A stretch of DNA of 64,000 nucleotides from Malaya genurostris (GCF_030247185.1 NC_080572.1:33526971-33590970), one strand, 5' to 3'; shown: positions 21,626 to 35,300, numbered from the stretch's first letter. The notes: generated by a model not told the origin, from the letters alone. Program-made: numbers and translations.

Positions 21626-24600
21626 TTTTACTCACCTTTCATTTGAATTTTAGTTTGTGAAAATCGGTTCTACCATTTCTGAGAAACGTGTGTGTGGCTA
21701 TTTTTTAAACATTGGCCGTATATTTTCAAAGATATTTTCGATGGATCAGGAACGCAGAACACATCACATTGACTTTTACCATAACTGTGTACAACCGCCA
21801 GATAGATTCTCATAGGCACTAGTTGGATTTTGTTGAACCACGGGCATAGCGCATGCTACCCTTTAAGACGCGCCAGCGGTAATTTCAAAACTGTTTGATG
21901 CTTGCTCCGTGCTCCCTGCCTCCCCTGGTGATTTAATTAAAACTTTTGCCTGAACGTTGTTACTTATATGATTATGTAAACTTTTACGCGACTTTTCATT
22001 AGGGACACACTACATAAAACTATTCGTGTCACTTTGAAGATATCAAGAAAAACGCTTCTTCTCAGCTCATCTCAATCAGATATAACTTGCAATGATTTGA
22101 TAAAAAACTGGAATATCCAATGACGTCATCTGTACGTATGAATATTTATACAGATGACTTCTCAAATTGTGGATTAAAAGGGAAACAGAAAAAATAACCA
22201 CATCACATGAAAAACGAGACTCAAAAGATTCAAAGGCAAACATAAACATACTGATGAGGTGCAATACAGAAACCTGTTTAATAAGATTTTTGTTGCCTCG
22301 GAGCTTCTGCCCATGAGATCGCACGTCGAAGAATTGAATGGTAAAGCATGGAGGTTAATTTAGTTTATTAGAAACTAGGATGAAGAGCATATTTGGTAAC
22401 ATCATATGCAAATAGGTAACGTCTCTCTTTCAACTATCACATTTAGATTTGTGTGATGATCGAGGAAGTGAAATGGCTGTGATTGACAATTACCATGTAA
22501 AACAGATTGATATGTCACACCTATTACAGTTTTGAACAAAAGGTTAATCCATATAACAGATAAAAATGTATTTTTCACTGTTGAATATTGTGAAAAAATG
22601 TTTAAATTTTAATATGTGCAGATTAATAAAATTCTGAATTCTTTTTCTAAATATCTCGAGAATGTCTACTTCTAGAACATACGAGAGTAAATTTATTGTT
22701 CTTGGCCTTTGGAATCATATTCTAAGGCAATTATAATGACTCAGCTCGAAATGATCGGAAGATGTCTGTGCGTCCTTCACAGATTTTTCTCTCCGCTCAA
22801 TTTGAACAAAAATGGCTGAACTAATTCAAAAAAGTTACTATTGGTTTATTGATCAAGTTCGAAGAGCACATAGCGGATCCTCAAATGCTATCGTATAAAC
22901 GACGTAAACGTTGAAGCACGATTGTGTGAAATACTATTTTAATAAGTTTATTTGTTTGGCAAGAGAACGGAATTGTCACATTACTGATTGGATTACGACA
23001 AAGTTTTTTTTTATCAGGAACTTAAAGTTTTGCAAATGCCCTTAAGCTGCTTTAGCTGCAACTTCTTCAATTTTCGATAGGCAATTTACCCAATTATTGG
23101 AGACCCCCGAATAACATTCATCTTTGTTTGTCGGCGATTATTTTATTTAGAGTGCTAAATTTATTTCCTGTAACTTTTCTTTGGCATCTTTTTTATACAA
23201 TGAACTAATTGCAAAGGCCTGAGTTGGAGACGACGAATGCAAAGTTTCATCCAAATTGTAGCAAAGATCAGGATTTTACCAACGTTTGTGCTGTTAATTT
23301 CTGCAATCTCTCAGCTGAGAATTGGAAATTCAGTAAGGAACTTTTTGTTAATCAAATGTAAGTTGCTTTCAATATAGAACTGATAGAGAATTTATGAACA
23401 GAGATGGAATTTCACTAGAGTGATACACCAGGGCGTAAGTTTCAATGGTACACTGCGGATACATTTTCACACAAAGAGGAAAGCGCTCTTCTTTTTTGTG
23501 TCTATTAGGTTGCTGTCAGAGTGAAACGTTTGCAATGTTTTTTTGATATTTACATTTACATTTATAGAATAAAAGTTTTGTTTGTTGATCGACTACTTGT
23601 TGACAGTATAGCTTCTTAATTATTATTAATTTTACGTTTTGTCTTTGACTCATCAGTGCAGAGTAGTTCAAATTAAACTGCTTAGTGCTAAACTCGGCAG
23701 TTCAATTTGAACCGCTAAGCAGACGTAAAGTTTCTACTATTTACAGAACACTTTTTGCAACGGAGTGCAATGTCTTATCTGACGTGCCGAACGAACTAAA
23801 TCATAACGCTGCATCAAGAGAAAAAAAATTTGTTCAGCTTATGATATGTTGTGGTTAGTTTGATTAAATGATTATCAACAATTAAAGATAGAAGAAATGT
23901 TTGACTAATGGCTCCATTTTCATAATTATTCGATATCCTGTACTAAAATTTAACATTTTATATCAAAACTCTCATATTTTCTCTTTCGTTCCGCTTGTAT
24001 AACAATGTTCCGATCATTTCTTACTTTCTAGATCTAGTTTCCAGTTATCCGTTTCTTCTCGTAATATAATATTTAACATTATTTTAACACATCATCACAC
24101 TTAGAATGTTCTAGCTTATCGAACAATTTCTTCTAGGATAGTCTCTCGAAACGGAACGATTCTTAGAGTCGTTGAGACCACAGCACGCAATTCCCAGTAC
24201 ACAGAGGTAGACGCAAGAATCAAAATGACACGCGAAGCGATGCGATACGAAACTTGACGGACTGCACGAAGTCGTGCTACTGACCGGATTGTTCATTTTG
24301 TATCATCGATACACATTGGGATCAGTCACTAGTCGCTTGCCCACGCATCATGTTTACTCTCTGTTATTTTACATACATGTCAGTTTTTTGCTGGAATAAA
24401 CGGAGCTTTGTCGCACGATATGTCAAGTGTCGTATCGCATCGCTTAGCTTTGCGTGGCGTCTTCACCTTGGCTTTGGCGGAAGAATGCAAATGATAAGTC
24501 TTTCGAAATAGAAGGATAAGTTTCGCATTGGATTGTAGTGGCGAGTATTTGATCGTTAAGAAACAATTTGTTTATTTAGTAGTACATATAATAATAAAAT

Positions 24601-25949
24601 CAAATCGCGGTCGTGTCCAATCTTACCTTAACATTTTGTTCCAAATCACGACTGTTAACCGATGCATGCACAGTTAGAAAAGGAATAAAAAGGCAGATAC
24701 TTGCAGTTTCCAATAGAAATATGTGCGATTTGAGTCGTTGGAAACTTCCGTTAAATTCGACGGATCATTTAACATCTAGTTATCATCATCTGTTATGTAT
24801 GACGCTACGCTAATGATTACACAATTTAGCATGCTTTGAAATAATTACTGGTTCATGTTAATAGCTGGTGACTTGCGCAAACAAACCAAAAGCTAGAAGT
24901 AATTTGGTTTTACACGAACACGACATAACCACACTAAGTTCACTGAACAAACATTATTTAACAGCTAACGATGGCTTGTTTACATGTTCATCCTAATTGG
25001 AATAGGGCTATTGTACCATCTCAGTAGTAGAGTTGCCATATTATCTGGCTGACTACTCGACTTTTAATCAACGAATTGTGATATACCGGATACAAAATTT
25101 TGCTTCGGCCCTAAGAACTAATACCGCAGAAAAAAGGTTCGAAAATTATATTGAATTCTGCTAAAAATTATTGAAGTTTTCAAGTAAACTAGTTGAAACA
25201 TAGTCATCATTGATATTATAAACATTGAATGAATCCAGAATACTTTTCCATCAGAAATAAAAAGGCAGTAGAGTACTTGAAATCACAAACTTAATTCAAG
25301 GTGTAAATTTCAAAACGATTTTAAAACTGTCGTGTGGAATTAATTTTTAATTGACTGGTTTTTTATGCGCCTTCAATAAAAATCTGTTTATGAAGATATG
25401 AAAAATAAACAACTAAGTAACCTTACGTTCAGAATGCTCAAAATTAATCCAAGTAGAGTGATTTCTCATTATTTTAAATTCATATATCATAAGAACTATA
25501 ATGTTATCACAATCGATGTTCAATTCTTCGTGTTTATTATAGTGCATAGAATAAAAATTACTATTCCGCCTTTCATTATATTCGCCAAAAAGTAGTTTGG
25601 AAAAAAGTAATATCCTGGTTTTATTTATTTGTCATACACTTCTTGCGACTCCACAGTGTCATCGCCATATTCAAGCCAACAAAAGTTTTTTAGGTTGAAT
25701 TTTCGTTATCATTACAAACCGATAGCAATCTGAATCAATGCAGAAATTGTATTTTATAATCTCATAATATCTATGTTATTGCTATATCAATTCACAGTAA
25801 CGATTTACATATAAACGTATTTATAATGGTTTAGTAACGGAAAATAAACTTTTTTTTCAACCAGTAGCTAAAAGCATAGCTGTGATTGAAGATATGTTAG
25901 AATCAAGTAACGATAACTAACAAATGATAGTTAGTTTAATGTTTTTTTT
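21626..25949. other. 4.3-kb stretch without recognisable genes
   Basis: AT-rich throughout with only short frames. Small imperfect inverted pair near 23660-23725 (AGTTCAAATTAAACTGC / GCAGTTCAATTTGAAC). A slightly GC-richer patch lies at 24120-24500, but no coding motif was found in either strand. Probably intronic or intergenic host DNA. Confidence 0.5.
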
Positions 25950-26982
25950 ATGTAAAAGATATTTTTTATTCAGGCTTATTTTCGTACAAGCTTTACGTGG
26001 CCGATTGAGCCGATTTTTTAAATAATTTTTTTTTGAGTTGGATCTCGTTGTCACCCTTTTGTTAGGGGGAGAGAAGCTTCCATTTCCCTCCTGCGAGGAT
26101 TGAGGGGCACTTCGTTCGTGGTACGTCTCGGCATTCATTGCCGCATCGATGGTATTGTTGTCGATTTCCGTCTTCTTTTCATTGCTAGTTGCTGTAGATG
26201 CACCTTGTTGTACATTGGTTGCAATTGCTGGTTGGTTGGAGAGTAAGTTGTTAACTGCGGCTGGTGTACTTTGTTCTATAGGGGATGATGATGGATTCGT
26301 TGAAGGGGATGCTTCACTGTTGTCCTTTGGTGTAGTTGTCTTCTTGTCCAGTTTATCACATGGCTTACCGTAGTGAACAGCTTTTTGGCAATATTGACAT
26401 GTGGCCATCTGATTGTCATAGGAACAAGTGACTTGCACGGAATTCTTGTATCTTGACCGAAAATCACATAAGATGGTATAGGCCTTTTCAACTGTATGCG
26501 TAATAAACGTACGCCATTTAGAATACCGGGGAAAAAATTCTTCCACTTTTCTTTTTCGATAGAGAGAATCTCTCCGTATTGGGACATAGTTTTGCGAATA
26601 TATGAATCGGTGACGCTTGACGGAAGATCATGCACACGCACTTCTATAGCACTATCTTCCATATGTTGTACTTAATGTTCTCGTGTTCCACATAGTGCAC
26701 ATTGTTATTGTCTTTTGCGAATTGAATTGCATCCAACTCTTTATAAAACTGGATGTAAACAACATTTTTCGTCTTATTGCATTGAAGTAAATACACACGT
26801 TTAATGTCAAGGTGCATTTGCTCCTTAAGCAAACCTTCAAGTTCTCGTATCGAATGTCGAATTTCGCACTGCCTGAAGTCAACAACAATTGTATTCTTTA
26901 GTGTCGGCGGTAGCTTTTGTTCGTTTGGTTCACTCATTTCGAGGTCGTTCTATTGTTCACTACACAATACTGTACTTGGTTT
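25950..26982 (-). mobile_element. ORF1-only retroposon, copy B (most complete)
   Basis: Reading down from ATG 26937: MSEPNEQKLPPTLKNT; a first RRM-like fold (VVDFRQCEIR, RVYLLQC, NVVYIQFYKELDAIQFAK); a frame change; MEDSAIEVRVHDLPSSVTDS and a second RRM-like fold ending PSYVIFGQDTRIPC; another one-base shift; then the zinc knuckle CQYCQKAVHYGKPC (C-x2-C-x4-H-x4-C), a Ser/Thr/Pro-rich stretch and a basic tail. This architecture (RRMs plus CCHC) is that of LINE ORF1 nucleic-acid chaperones. After ORF1 comes only a short 3' end (GGCCACGTAAAGCTTGTACG, AATAAAAAATATCTTTT). There is no endonuclease/RT frame. Confidence 0.75.
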
Positions 26983-27199
26983 GTTAGGTGGGCCAGAATA
27001 TATAAAGTGGCCAAAATACCACTTTCTTCAAAACGTTGTGATTCGAGATTGGGTATTTTGAAATTTACAAATATCGGTAAAACTTCAAGTTTTCGATGAA
27101 AAATAGTCATTCAAACACTATAATATAATTCCACAGATAAAAAATAAATTAATTTGCAAATAAAGACCCTTCTTTTAGAAGTAACCGTTCTCAAGATAT
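26983..27199. other. short non-coding stretch
   Basis: Sequence past the 5' end of copy B; nothing recognised. Confidence 0.4.
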
Positions 27200-27470
27200 T
27201 TGTATTTTTTTGAAGACGTTTGTTTTAATTTTGGTTTTTCGGATAGTTTACTAATTATTGAAAAAATACTCAACTTTTTTTTCAGTGTATGTTTTTTTTT
27301 AAACTACTTAATCGATTTTCTAAAACTTCGTCTTGGACATTACCTTCATCTTGAAAACTAGTCTTGAGACGAATTGGTCCCTTCCGTGCATAACAATTGG
27401 TTCGCCATTCTGAAAACGTATGCAAAGTTCCATTTAAATTGGAGAAAGTCAATCCTTATTTTGCCACTTC
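27200..27470. repeat. diverged repeat shared with 41260-41560
   Basis: CTCAACTTTTTTTTCAGTGT, AATCGATTTTCTAAAACTTC, AGTCTTGA and CTGAAAACGTATG occur in the same order as the 41.3-41.5 kb segment with many mismatches. Class unknown. Confidence 0.45.
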
Positions 27471-29739
27471 TTCTGCTCTTCTTCCTTTGAAATATAAGTT
27501 TTAATGTAATTTACACATTGAGCAGTTCAGCGGCTGGCGATTCATGCACTCTATTACTTCAAATGTTTTAATTGAATACGCTTGCCGTGTAAAGTCGTAC
27601 TTCAATATACTGATACAATTCAAGCAAAAAAAGTTAAAACTATCAAAATTCACCCAATCAATCAACCAATGAGAACCTTTTTGTATATGAAGAATGGTTG
27701 ATTTCCATTTATTCATCTTAGGTAAAATAATGTAAATTTTCATCTTCTATGAGATATATACGAGCGTCGACAATTGTTAGAATATTTTTTTACCCTGTGT
27801 GGAAAAGGAGAACTTAGCCCTAAGAAATTGGCATCATCAAAGTATCTCTTTTGATGACGATAACCACGAAGTGATATTTACAACGTTTGTCATATAACGA
27901 GGTTAAGTTGATGGAGGGTACTTGAATATTGACGCAGAATATGAAATTAGAATGTTTGGCAAGCAACCGAGGAACTATTTGTTAAATTCTCAATCTTTCG
28001 CTTCGAAAATCACAAAGTACTTCCTATTTACAAGAAGATTGTACAGTTTTTGAATCTAAAAATTTTACTGTGTGCCATGCCATATAGTCTGGCCCCAGTA
28101 TTTGATCTTTTCGATTTATGTATTTACGATCAAAGCTAGCACTTGTAGTCAAAACGCTAGAAAAAGATAATTGAATGCTTTGTTATATAAAACAGCGAAT
28201 ACACTTTCATGTTCATGAAGACCAACGAATCTATTTTCTGCCAGCATGTCTCATAAGATGGAACATTGGGGACGATGACGACGACAACGACAATGATGAC
28301 CGCGACTGTAAATTGAATCCAATCATTTGGATTAGCGAAAGATGTACATTTATAGAAATCAGTATCAAATACGCCTCCTGTGTCGGTGAATAAAGAAATT
28401 CAAACCTAAAGAGTGAAGCTTTTAATTCGTAATGATTTTTTTCAGCTGTCGCAGAAATACTAAAAAATATCGAAAAGGGAATGCATTCATAGGTCAGTTC
28501 AAGTTCACCTTCGACGGAGGGAAAAGAATATAGGTTTTAGTATTGAAACCAGAATTACTTGAGCGAGTTTGAAAGAAGCGCGAGCATCAGGTCGTTCAAC
28601 TGAGAGCCGGTTTATAAATGAAATATTATTATTCGAAAGAATATTGTTTATACAAGCCAGTTTATGTCTTGGATACTATTTTCAAGGGCGTAAAATGATG
28701 TCTTCGATATTGATGTACGGTTTTGTTAGCATTCGTTTGTTCGGTAACTATTCGGATAGATCTTGTTCAAAAGAATTATATAAACTACCCTTTTCAGCCC
28801 GAATTTTTAGAACGGAATCGTTCAATAAAATAGCACATTTGGTTTTATGCCTTTTGATGATTATATGAATAATATGTATCTTTATTTCCCTAAAAATGAT
28901 CCCAAAAATTGAAAGAACTACAACATCATTCGCGTACTACAAATGTAAAATCATTCTCGTCTCCTGGTGTCTCACTACCGCCAGCTTCCTAATCGTTCGC
29001 TACGAATTTTTGATAATTATGCTCTACTTATCGAGCGCCGTTTGATACACCATCTGAAAATCTTCACTTAAGGTTAAATGTAGTCCCAAAAAAGCACGCA
29101 AAATTTTCACCGCTTGAGTTGACCGAATTGTCGCACCAAGGAAAGGCAAAACCGACACATAAAAATAGAAATATTTCCTGTAATTGAGCCCAGTGGGCTT
29201 ACTAATGGATTTGTGGATATTTAACAATTTAGATGTATCCCAATTCGATCTCTATTTTTATTGATTACTATTACGCTCATGGGCGGAAAGTTCCATAAAA
29301 TATTGGGGGGAGGGGGGGGCACAACAAATTATTGCTACATATCATTGAACTTTGCAATATTTAAAGCATTTTTATGAAGGAAACGGAGAGGTTAGAGCAA
29401 ATAAGAAGCACCCAAGTAGAAATCACAAACATTTTCCCAACTTTTCCAATAATAACCAATATTCGAAAGTGATGAGGTATAGCACATTTCACATTGTAAA
29501 AAAAATAACTCAAGAATTTTAGTAACTTAGTTAAGAATTATGAAAGATTATGGAGACGACCTACGGGGATAGCAGATAAAAGTGTTATATCATAAGATAT
29601 TTTTAGCAAATTTTCTAATATTTACTCCAGTTGCCAAAATATTGGGGGTGCATGGCCCCTCCAATTAATCTTTTAGGGGGACAAAATCTGCCTTGCCCCC
29701 CCATAGTTGCCGGGCCTGATTACGCTAGAACTAAGAACC
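27471..29739. other. stretch without recognisable genes
   Basis: AT-rich; a GACGAC/GATGAC-rich patch at 28265-28300. Frames at 28175-28393, 28569-28868 and 29024-29227 show no motif I recognise. Confidence 0.45.
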
Positions 29740-30080
29740 ATTAGAATCCATGAATCATTTTTTTACATTTTCTTGTAGTTTAACATGGACTTGAACATGG
29801 ACTCGCATCGGCCCGTGTCGGGTGTATGATGGTTTTGTGTGTGCCTCAGGAACGTGTGTTGGAATCATTCAAGGGGAGGTGGGGGGGGGGGGGGGGGAGT
29901 AGATTTAGAGGGGGTTCAAAAGATGGGGAAGGCGCAAAAATTTGAAAGAAAAGTGCGTCATCAACAATATTGACGCTGTAAAACAAATTCTGAGAACGAA
30001 GTATGAATTATCAAGTTATTTGCACTTTTATATAATAAGTGTTCTATTGTTCATGGAACTTAATGTTGAAAAATTTTCCA
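29740..30080. repeat. dispersed repeat shared with 15910-16100, with poly-G run
   Basis: Contains the same ordered phrases as the 15.9-kb copy (GGGGTTCAAAAGA, AAACAAATTCTGAGAACGAA) and a run of about 17 G (29881-29897). Non-coding. Confidence 0.5.
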
Positions 30081-30779
30081 TGGGGGGGTTAAACCCAGCC
30101 TTCCGTACTCTGCTGTTTTTTATCAGTCTTCTAATGTCAACATGTTTATATACTCGGCACAGTTCATGATTGGTTCGTCTGTGTTATTTTATACTTTACC
30201 GCAGAGTATTGAGCGCAGGGTGTTTCTCGCAAACACGACGAACACTCGAAGACTTGGCACTTTCAACGACCATGGCTGTACTGGGTAACAAGTAGTATCA
30301 ACGACTTGTGTATGTTTGCAAGCCACGGTATTTCAGATGGATTCGGAGTCCGTAGAAAGCCAACACGTCATTTTACCTTACGACTAGTGTAATTTTTTTC
30401 AGTGTCAGTGTTCCGATCTCCCGGCCAAAGGCAAGAAGCGACGATCACATCCACGGCCTTCCCAGTTCGGTTTCACATCACATCCAAGTCAGTCGATAAA
30501 ACAAAACCGCTTACGTTCGGGACAGAAGAAATCAAGTACAGTATTGTGTAGTGAACAATATAACGACCCCAAAATGAGTGTACCAAACGAACAAAAGCTA
30601 CCGCCGACTCTAAAGAATACAAATGTTTTTGACTTCAGGCAGTGCAAAATTCGACCTTCGATACGAGAACTTGAAGGTTTGCTTAAGGAGCAAAAGCATC
30701 TTGACATTAAACGTGTGCATTTACTTCAATGCAATAAGACGAATAATGTTGTTTACATCCAGTTTTATAAAGAGTTGGA

Positions 30780-30850
30780 TGCAATTCAATTCGCAAAAGA
30801 CAATAACAATTAGTGCACATTGTTATTGTCTTTTGCGAATTGAATTGCAC
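30780..30850. repeat. inverted duplication inside copy C (perfect 30-bp arms)
   Basis: TGCAATTCAATTCGCAAAAG with the following ten bases is present, then after about 10 bp its exact inverse appears. The second arm is an inverted copy of the element's own coding sequence and replaces part of the original sequence. This looks like a template-switch event and not a separate element. Confidence 0.85.
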
Positions 30851-30923
30851 GGGAACATTAAGTACAACATTCCAGTATAGATGTGCGTGTGCATGATCAT
30901 CCCTCAAGTGTCACCGATTCTTA

Positions 30924-31082
30924 TGGCGTTTTTCATTGAATAACACTGGTGGCGTGGATTGCTCTGGTTTTGCACTTTCGAGCAGAAATCGCAATGAAAC
31001 ACCGTCAGAATGTTGCATTTCTGCTCGAAAGTGTAAAATCAGAGCAATCCACGCCACCAGTGTTTTTCAATGAAAAACGGCA
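30924..31082. mobile_element. 159-bp long-TIR MITE with TTA duplication
   Basis: Two arms of about 63 bp (left from TGGCGTTTTTCATTGAA to CGAGCAGAAAT, right its inverse with about four mismatches) around a 30-bp loop. TTA flanks both ends (30921-30923 and 31083-31085). Comparison with copy B shows the uninterrupted target GATTCATATATTCGC, confirming an insertion. The TTA duplication and TG(T/G)CGTTTT start resemble the MITE at 2198-2469. Confidence 0.8.
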
Positions 31083-31868
31083 TTATATTCGCAAAACTAT
31101 GTCCCAATACGGAGAGATTCTCTCTATCGAAAAAGAAAAGTGGAAGAATTTTTTCCCCGGTATTCTAAATGGCGTACGTTTATTACGCATACACTTGAAG
31201 AGGCCTATACCTTCTTATGTGATTTTCGGTCAAGATACAAGAATTCCGTGCAAATCACTTGTTACCTATGACAATCAGATGGCCACATGTCAATATTGCC
31301 AAAAAGCTGTTCACTACGGTAAGCCATGTGATAAACTGGACAAGGAGACAACTACACCAAAGGACAACGATGCTTCCTTCACACAAACCCCAAGCAACCC
31401 CAGTACGCCTGTGACAGCCACAAACAACAATGAAGCATCCCCTTCAACGAATCCATCATCATCTCCTATAGAACAAAGTACACCAGCTGCAGTTAACAAC
31501 TTACTCTCCAACCAACCAGCAATTGCAACCAATGTACAACAAGGCGCATCTACAGCAACTAGCAACGAAAAGAAGACGGAAATCGAAAACAATACCATCG
31601 ATACGGCAATGGATGACGAGACGAACCACGAACGAAGTGCCCCTCAATCCTCGCAGAAGGGAAATGGAAGCTCCTCTCCCCCTAGAAAAAGGGTGACAAC
31701 GAGATCCAACTCAAAAAAAAATTATTTAAAAATTGTACGTTGTTCAGTTCGGTAACGGACCATTTCGTCGAATAAGTAATTTTATAGAATTAATTATTTA
31801 ATGAAAAGAATATCGCACAAAGCATTGCTTGTTTTTTAATATGATAAAATGACCTCCCGCAGTCTCTT

Positions 31869-32372
31869 AAGAGGGGCACTCTGTGAAATGGTAGAAAATA
31901 TGGTCCATTTACATTACCGGAGAAAGCAGAAAAAAATCTTTTGTATATGTACGTTTGAGGATAAGAAAATCAATTTTTATATATTAAATGTATCAAATTG
32001 ATAAGGAGACTTGTCTCAAGTGCGTGAACCTCGAATACTATGTGAATGTTTAATACTTTTATCATATTACAATACTAACATATATCCGCAAGAAAAAAAG
32101 GTATTTTCCTGTTGTTTTTATTAAAAATAAAATAATACAATCCATTTTTATAAATGTTAGAGGTTCACGCACCAGATACGTGTCGATTTAATTTTTATTG
32201 TGTGAGCGGACGGTTTCGAGAAAATGCGCTTCAAAGGAATGGCATGACGCGAGTAAATTCAAAAAACAGTATCTCCGAAAATATTCAAAGTACGATTTTG
32301 AAACCTCTGTTTTCAGACAACAGATCTATCGAATAAAACAATAAATGAAAAATAGATTTTGCACAGAGTGCC
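31869..32372. repeat. imperfect foldback element, about 500 bp
   Basis: GAGGGGCACTCTGTG (about 31871) is inverted at the far end (CACAGAGTGCCCCCCTC, about 32357), and GTGCGTGAACCTC (about 32020) is inverted at about 32160. Both pairs share one centre near 32110, so the whole segment folds on itself. No target duplication resolved. Confidence 0.55.
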
Positions 32373-35300
32373 CCCCTCAAATAAGAAATGCTGTTTTATT
32401 GTCTGACGTTTCGACAACTGGTTTTGGTCTTTGTCAAGGAAGATATCCTTATGATACCCGTCTGAAAATCGTGTGCCCCCAAAGATTTTTTTCTGTAGTG
32501 CACAGTTGTATTAGTAAATTGGTATTTTATTCTGCAAACAATAGGCGAAGATTTCGAGGTGAAGAACGTTAAGAATTTTGATCGAAATGTTGGGCAATAT
32601 AAAACAACCGTTCCTATATAAGCGACTGCTAGGGCCGAATACATCACAATATTGTTCATAAGTAATCAGATTCTGGCTCTTATGGATAATTGATGTGGTG
32701 ATGCCAATACGACGATCGGATTTCGAAAACGACATGTCTTGAAATGAACCTTTTGGTGATACTGCATTCGACGATATAAGCCTTTCGTCAAAATAACCTT
32801 CACCCCTTTAGTTCGACGCTTTCGAATTCTTCAAAAACGGAGAATATTGTAAATGCCGACGATATCCGGTGAAATACATAAGAAGCTACTCTCACAATCC
32901 AATTTTCGTGGGTTCGAGTTCCGATCAGGAAGAATTCTCAGTATCAATATTATCTTAGTACTAGTTGGTCCTGCACGCTTAGGATCAGCTTCGAAGTTAG
33001 AATGGTCAAAATTTACAATGTAATATCCAAATTTCGTTTTTAAGTAAATTACTTAAAAGTGATATAAATATAAATATACATTTGCTAGATCGAAATTGAA
33101 ACAATCGACACATACAGCGCTTTTCAATCAATCCAAGAAAGCATCTTAAAAATTAAAAACGTTTGTCACACTCGATGCATTCAATCTGATGTATTCAATT
33201 AAATGTAGCGAATCCTAAAAAAATTTAATCCAGCTCAGCTAGTGATAATAGTAATTACAAATAATTATCAAATATAGTAAACTATATTTCATATATATGC
33301 ACCCGGGTACAAGTGATTTGCAACCAATAACAAATTTCATTATTAAAACCAAATATTTCAGTGGTAGGAACTAACATTATTTAGTTTGAAATAAGAGTTA
33401 AAATATCAAAATTCATAACAAAGTCTACATGAGAAAATAGCAACATAATATTAAATTCTGTTTTTATAATATCAAAGCAAGAGCAAAATATTTATAGAAG
33501 ACGAATTTTTCGGTTATTTGGGATTCTAGCGTTCAGAATAGAATAATATCATAACCATTTATCTTATCAGATTCTGATGCAGTTTATTCAATATTATTTT
33601 ATTTAAAGATAGAACTACTGGATCAATTGAAAAATCAAATCAACAAATTTTGATGCTAAACAGATATTGTACAATTTTATGATTCCTTGGATGAAATTTC
33701 AAGAAAACATCAGGTATCGAAACAACAAGACAACATCAGGCACAGAGACAAGATATGATAGTAATTTTTTTTTATAATTTTGATATTTGTTTGTTATTTA
33801 CCGGGTAGCAAATCATTCTTTATCTTCTGATTACGGAGCAAGTAAAAATTAAATGAACTAAAGTATTGAAAAAGGAAAACTACAATTAACCCGAGTGACT
33901 GTGTGGGCATTGAAAGTTGCTATATGTAGCACCGTGTTGCAAACGAAGTACACCTTCATAAAAGTCATCCATCACTGTTGTGGGGTCCATATTAACATTA
34001 TTGTACCAGTCTTTAGCATTACACAACTATTAGGATATGTCGTTCGCGATAAATTACTCTTCTTTGAAAGAAAAGAATAAAAACAAGAATCGATATTTCA
34101 TTCTGGAGCGAGATATGGAAAATGTAAGAATTCAACTTATACGAAATGGAGAAACAGCCGTTGGTACCACCCTAGTTTTATGAAGCTTCTACCATATTGT
34201 AGATCAATGGGTGGGTCTGCTGATGTTTAACCTTGACCATCACGAAAAACATTAAGCAGTGTCGATGATGGTGATGGCGGTGCTTGTGATGATGATGGTG
34301 ATGATGTCGATGATGCTGTATATAGTAATTGAGTTGACGGTGCAAGCTCCAATCCTCAATCACGGAGTTTCAATACGAACACGTTCGGGTCTTGAAGCAC
34401 TCCTTGACGACTACAATGGATGGTAATGTTCAATGCATGAATTTAATATGTACGGATGCTGTGGCACACGAGCGATGAGCGAAATTGCGTCATATCTTCA
34501 AAGTCGTCAATTTTGTTGGTACTAGCGGACCGCATCGCGGCATTTTCATTGCTGTTCAATAAGGTTGTTCAATTAAAACCTGCGACGATGAAACAGTGCG
34601 GGGCGGCATGCGAGTGTGATAGATGTACAAGTTGGTATATGTATAAAACGCGAAGCTAAAATTGGTGATTCATTCTCGTGGAGGACAGTGTAGTGTCTAG
34701 GTCAAGAGGGCGGGCTTGTCACTAGATAGGATACATAGCATACAGTCAATAAGCGTTGTACCAATGTCGAGGTCTTTCTTTTAGTTTAGTGGTTTCACCA
34801 TATTTCATGTCCCATTACAATGTTCTATCTTGGAAGCAATGCTTGGATTTTTAAAATCAGATCTCTGATCTGGTAGGATCTTTATATTGAATAAGACAGA
34901 AGATATTACCACGTACACTGCGAATCGACTGTGATGTGTTACGAAAGAGGAATTCAAGAAAGTAACAATTCTTTAGTGAAAATGCGCATAAAGGGTGTAC
35001 CGTTCCGCACACGCTTGAAATTTCACCTACACAAAGTTTAATGTGTATTGTTAACATTCTATAAGTTGATTTCATCAGGTGCGCAAAAATTTTCAAAATT
35101 TTGCTCGAGTACTTTGAGAATAAGAATCACATCGCGCCATTGGAAAAATCACGAAATCCACGGTGTCTGATGGGAATCGCGAAATCCACGGTGTCTGATA
35201 TCATAACACAATTCGAAAAATGTGTGATTGTTAATGGGAAGCGAACATCCGCGAAAAAGTCGGCAGGTCAACGAGAACGATCGCAAACGCATGGTTGAAG

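Larger units (their letters stand above)
30420..31731 (+). mobile_element. ORF1-only retroposon, copy C, rearranged
   Basis: A leader from about 30460 (CAGTTCGGTTTCACATC, shared with copy A) precedes ATG 30574 (MSVPNEQKLPPTLKNT...). The first RRM-like fold runs to a stop at 30811-30813, created by an inverted duplication. After a nested MITE (30924-31082) the frame resumes with IRKTMSQYGEILSIEKEKW, PSYVIFGQDTRIPC, the zinc knuckle CQYCQKAVHYGKPC (about 31287-31328), the Ser/Thr/Asn-rich tail and TRSNSKKNY, breaking off from family sequence at about 31731. The shared 3' tail of copies A and B is absent. Sequence back to about 30180 may be 5'UTR but is not covered by another copy here. Confidence 0.7.

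Noticed and set aside
28257..28310. Asp-rich coding patch (DDDDDNDND)
   Set aside because: Simple GAC/GAT repeat without flanking protein similarity.
29024..29227. 67-codon minus frame (LSEDFQMVYQTALDK) that looks protein-like
   Set aside because: No family recognised, no neighbouring exon, no codon-use support; left unannotated.
32895..32950. GGTTCGAGTTCC resembling a tRNA/SINE B box
   Set aside because: No A box at a suitable distance and no cloverleaf could be drawn.
34178..34363. His-rich minus frame
   Set aside because: Produced by a GAT/GGT simple repeat.
35101..35298. Short plus frame with KSTVSDIITQFEK, helix-turn-helix-like, possibly a Tc1 remnant
   Set aside because: Too short, with a local tandem duplication and no catalytic motif or terminal repeats nearby.
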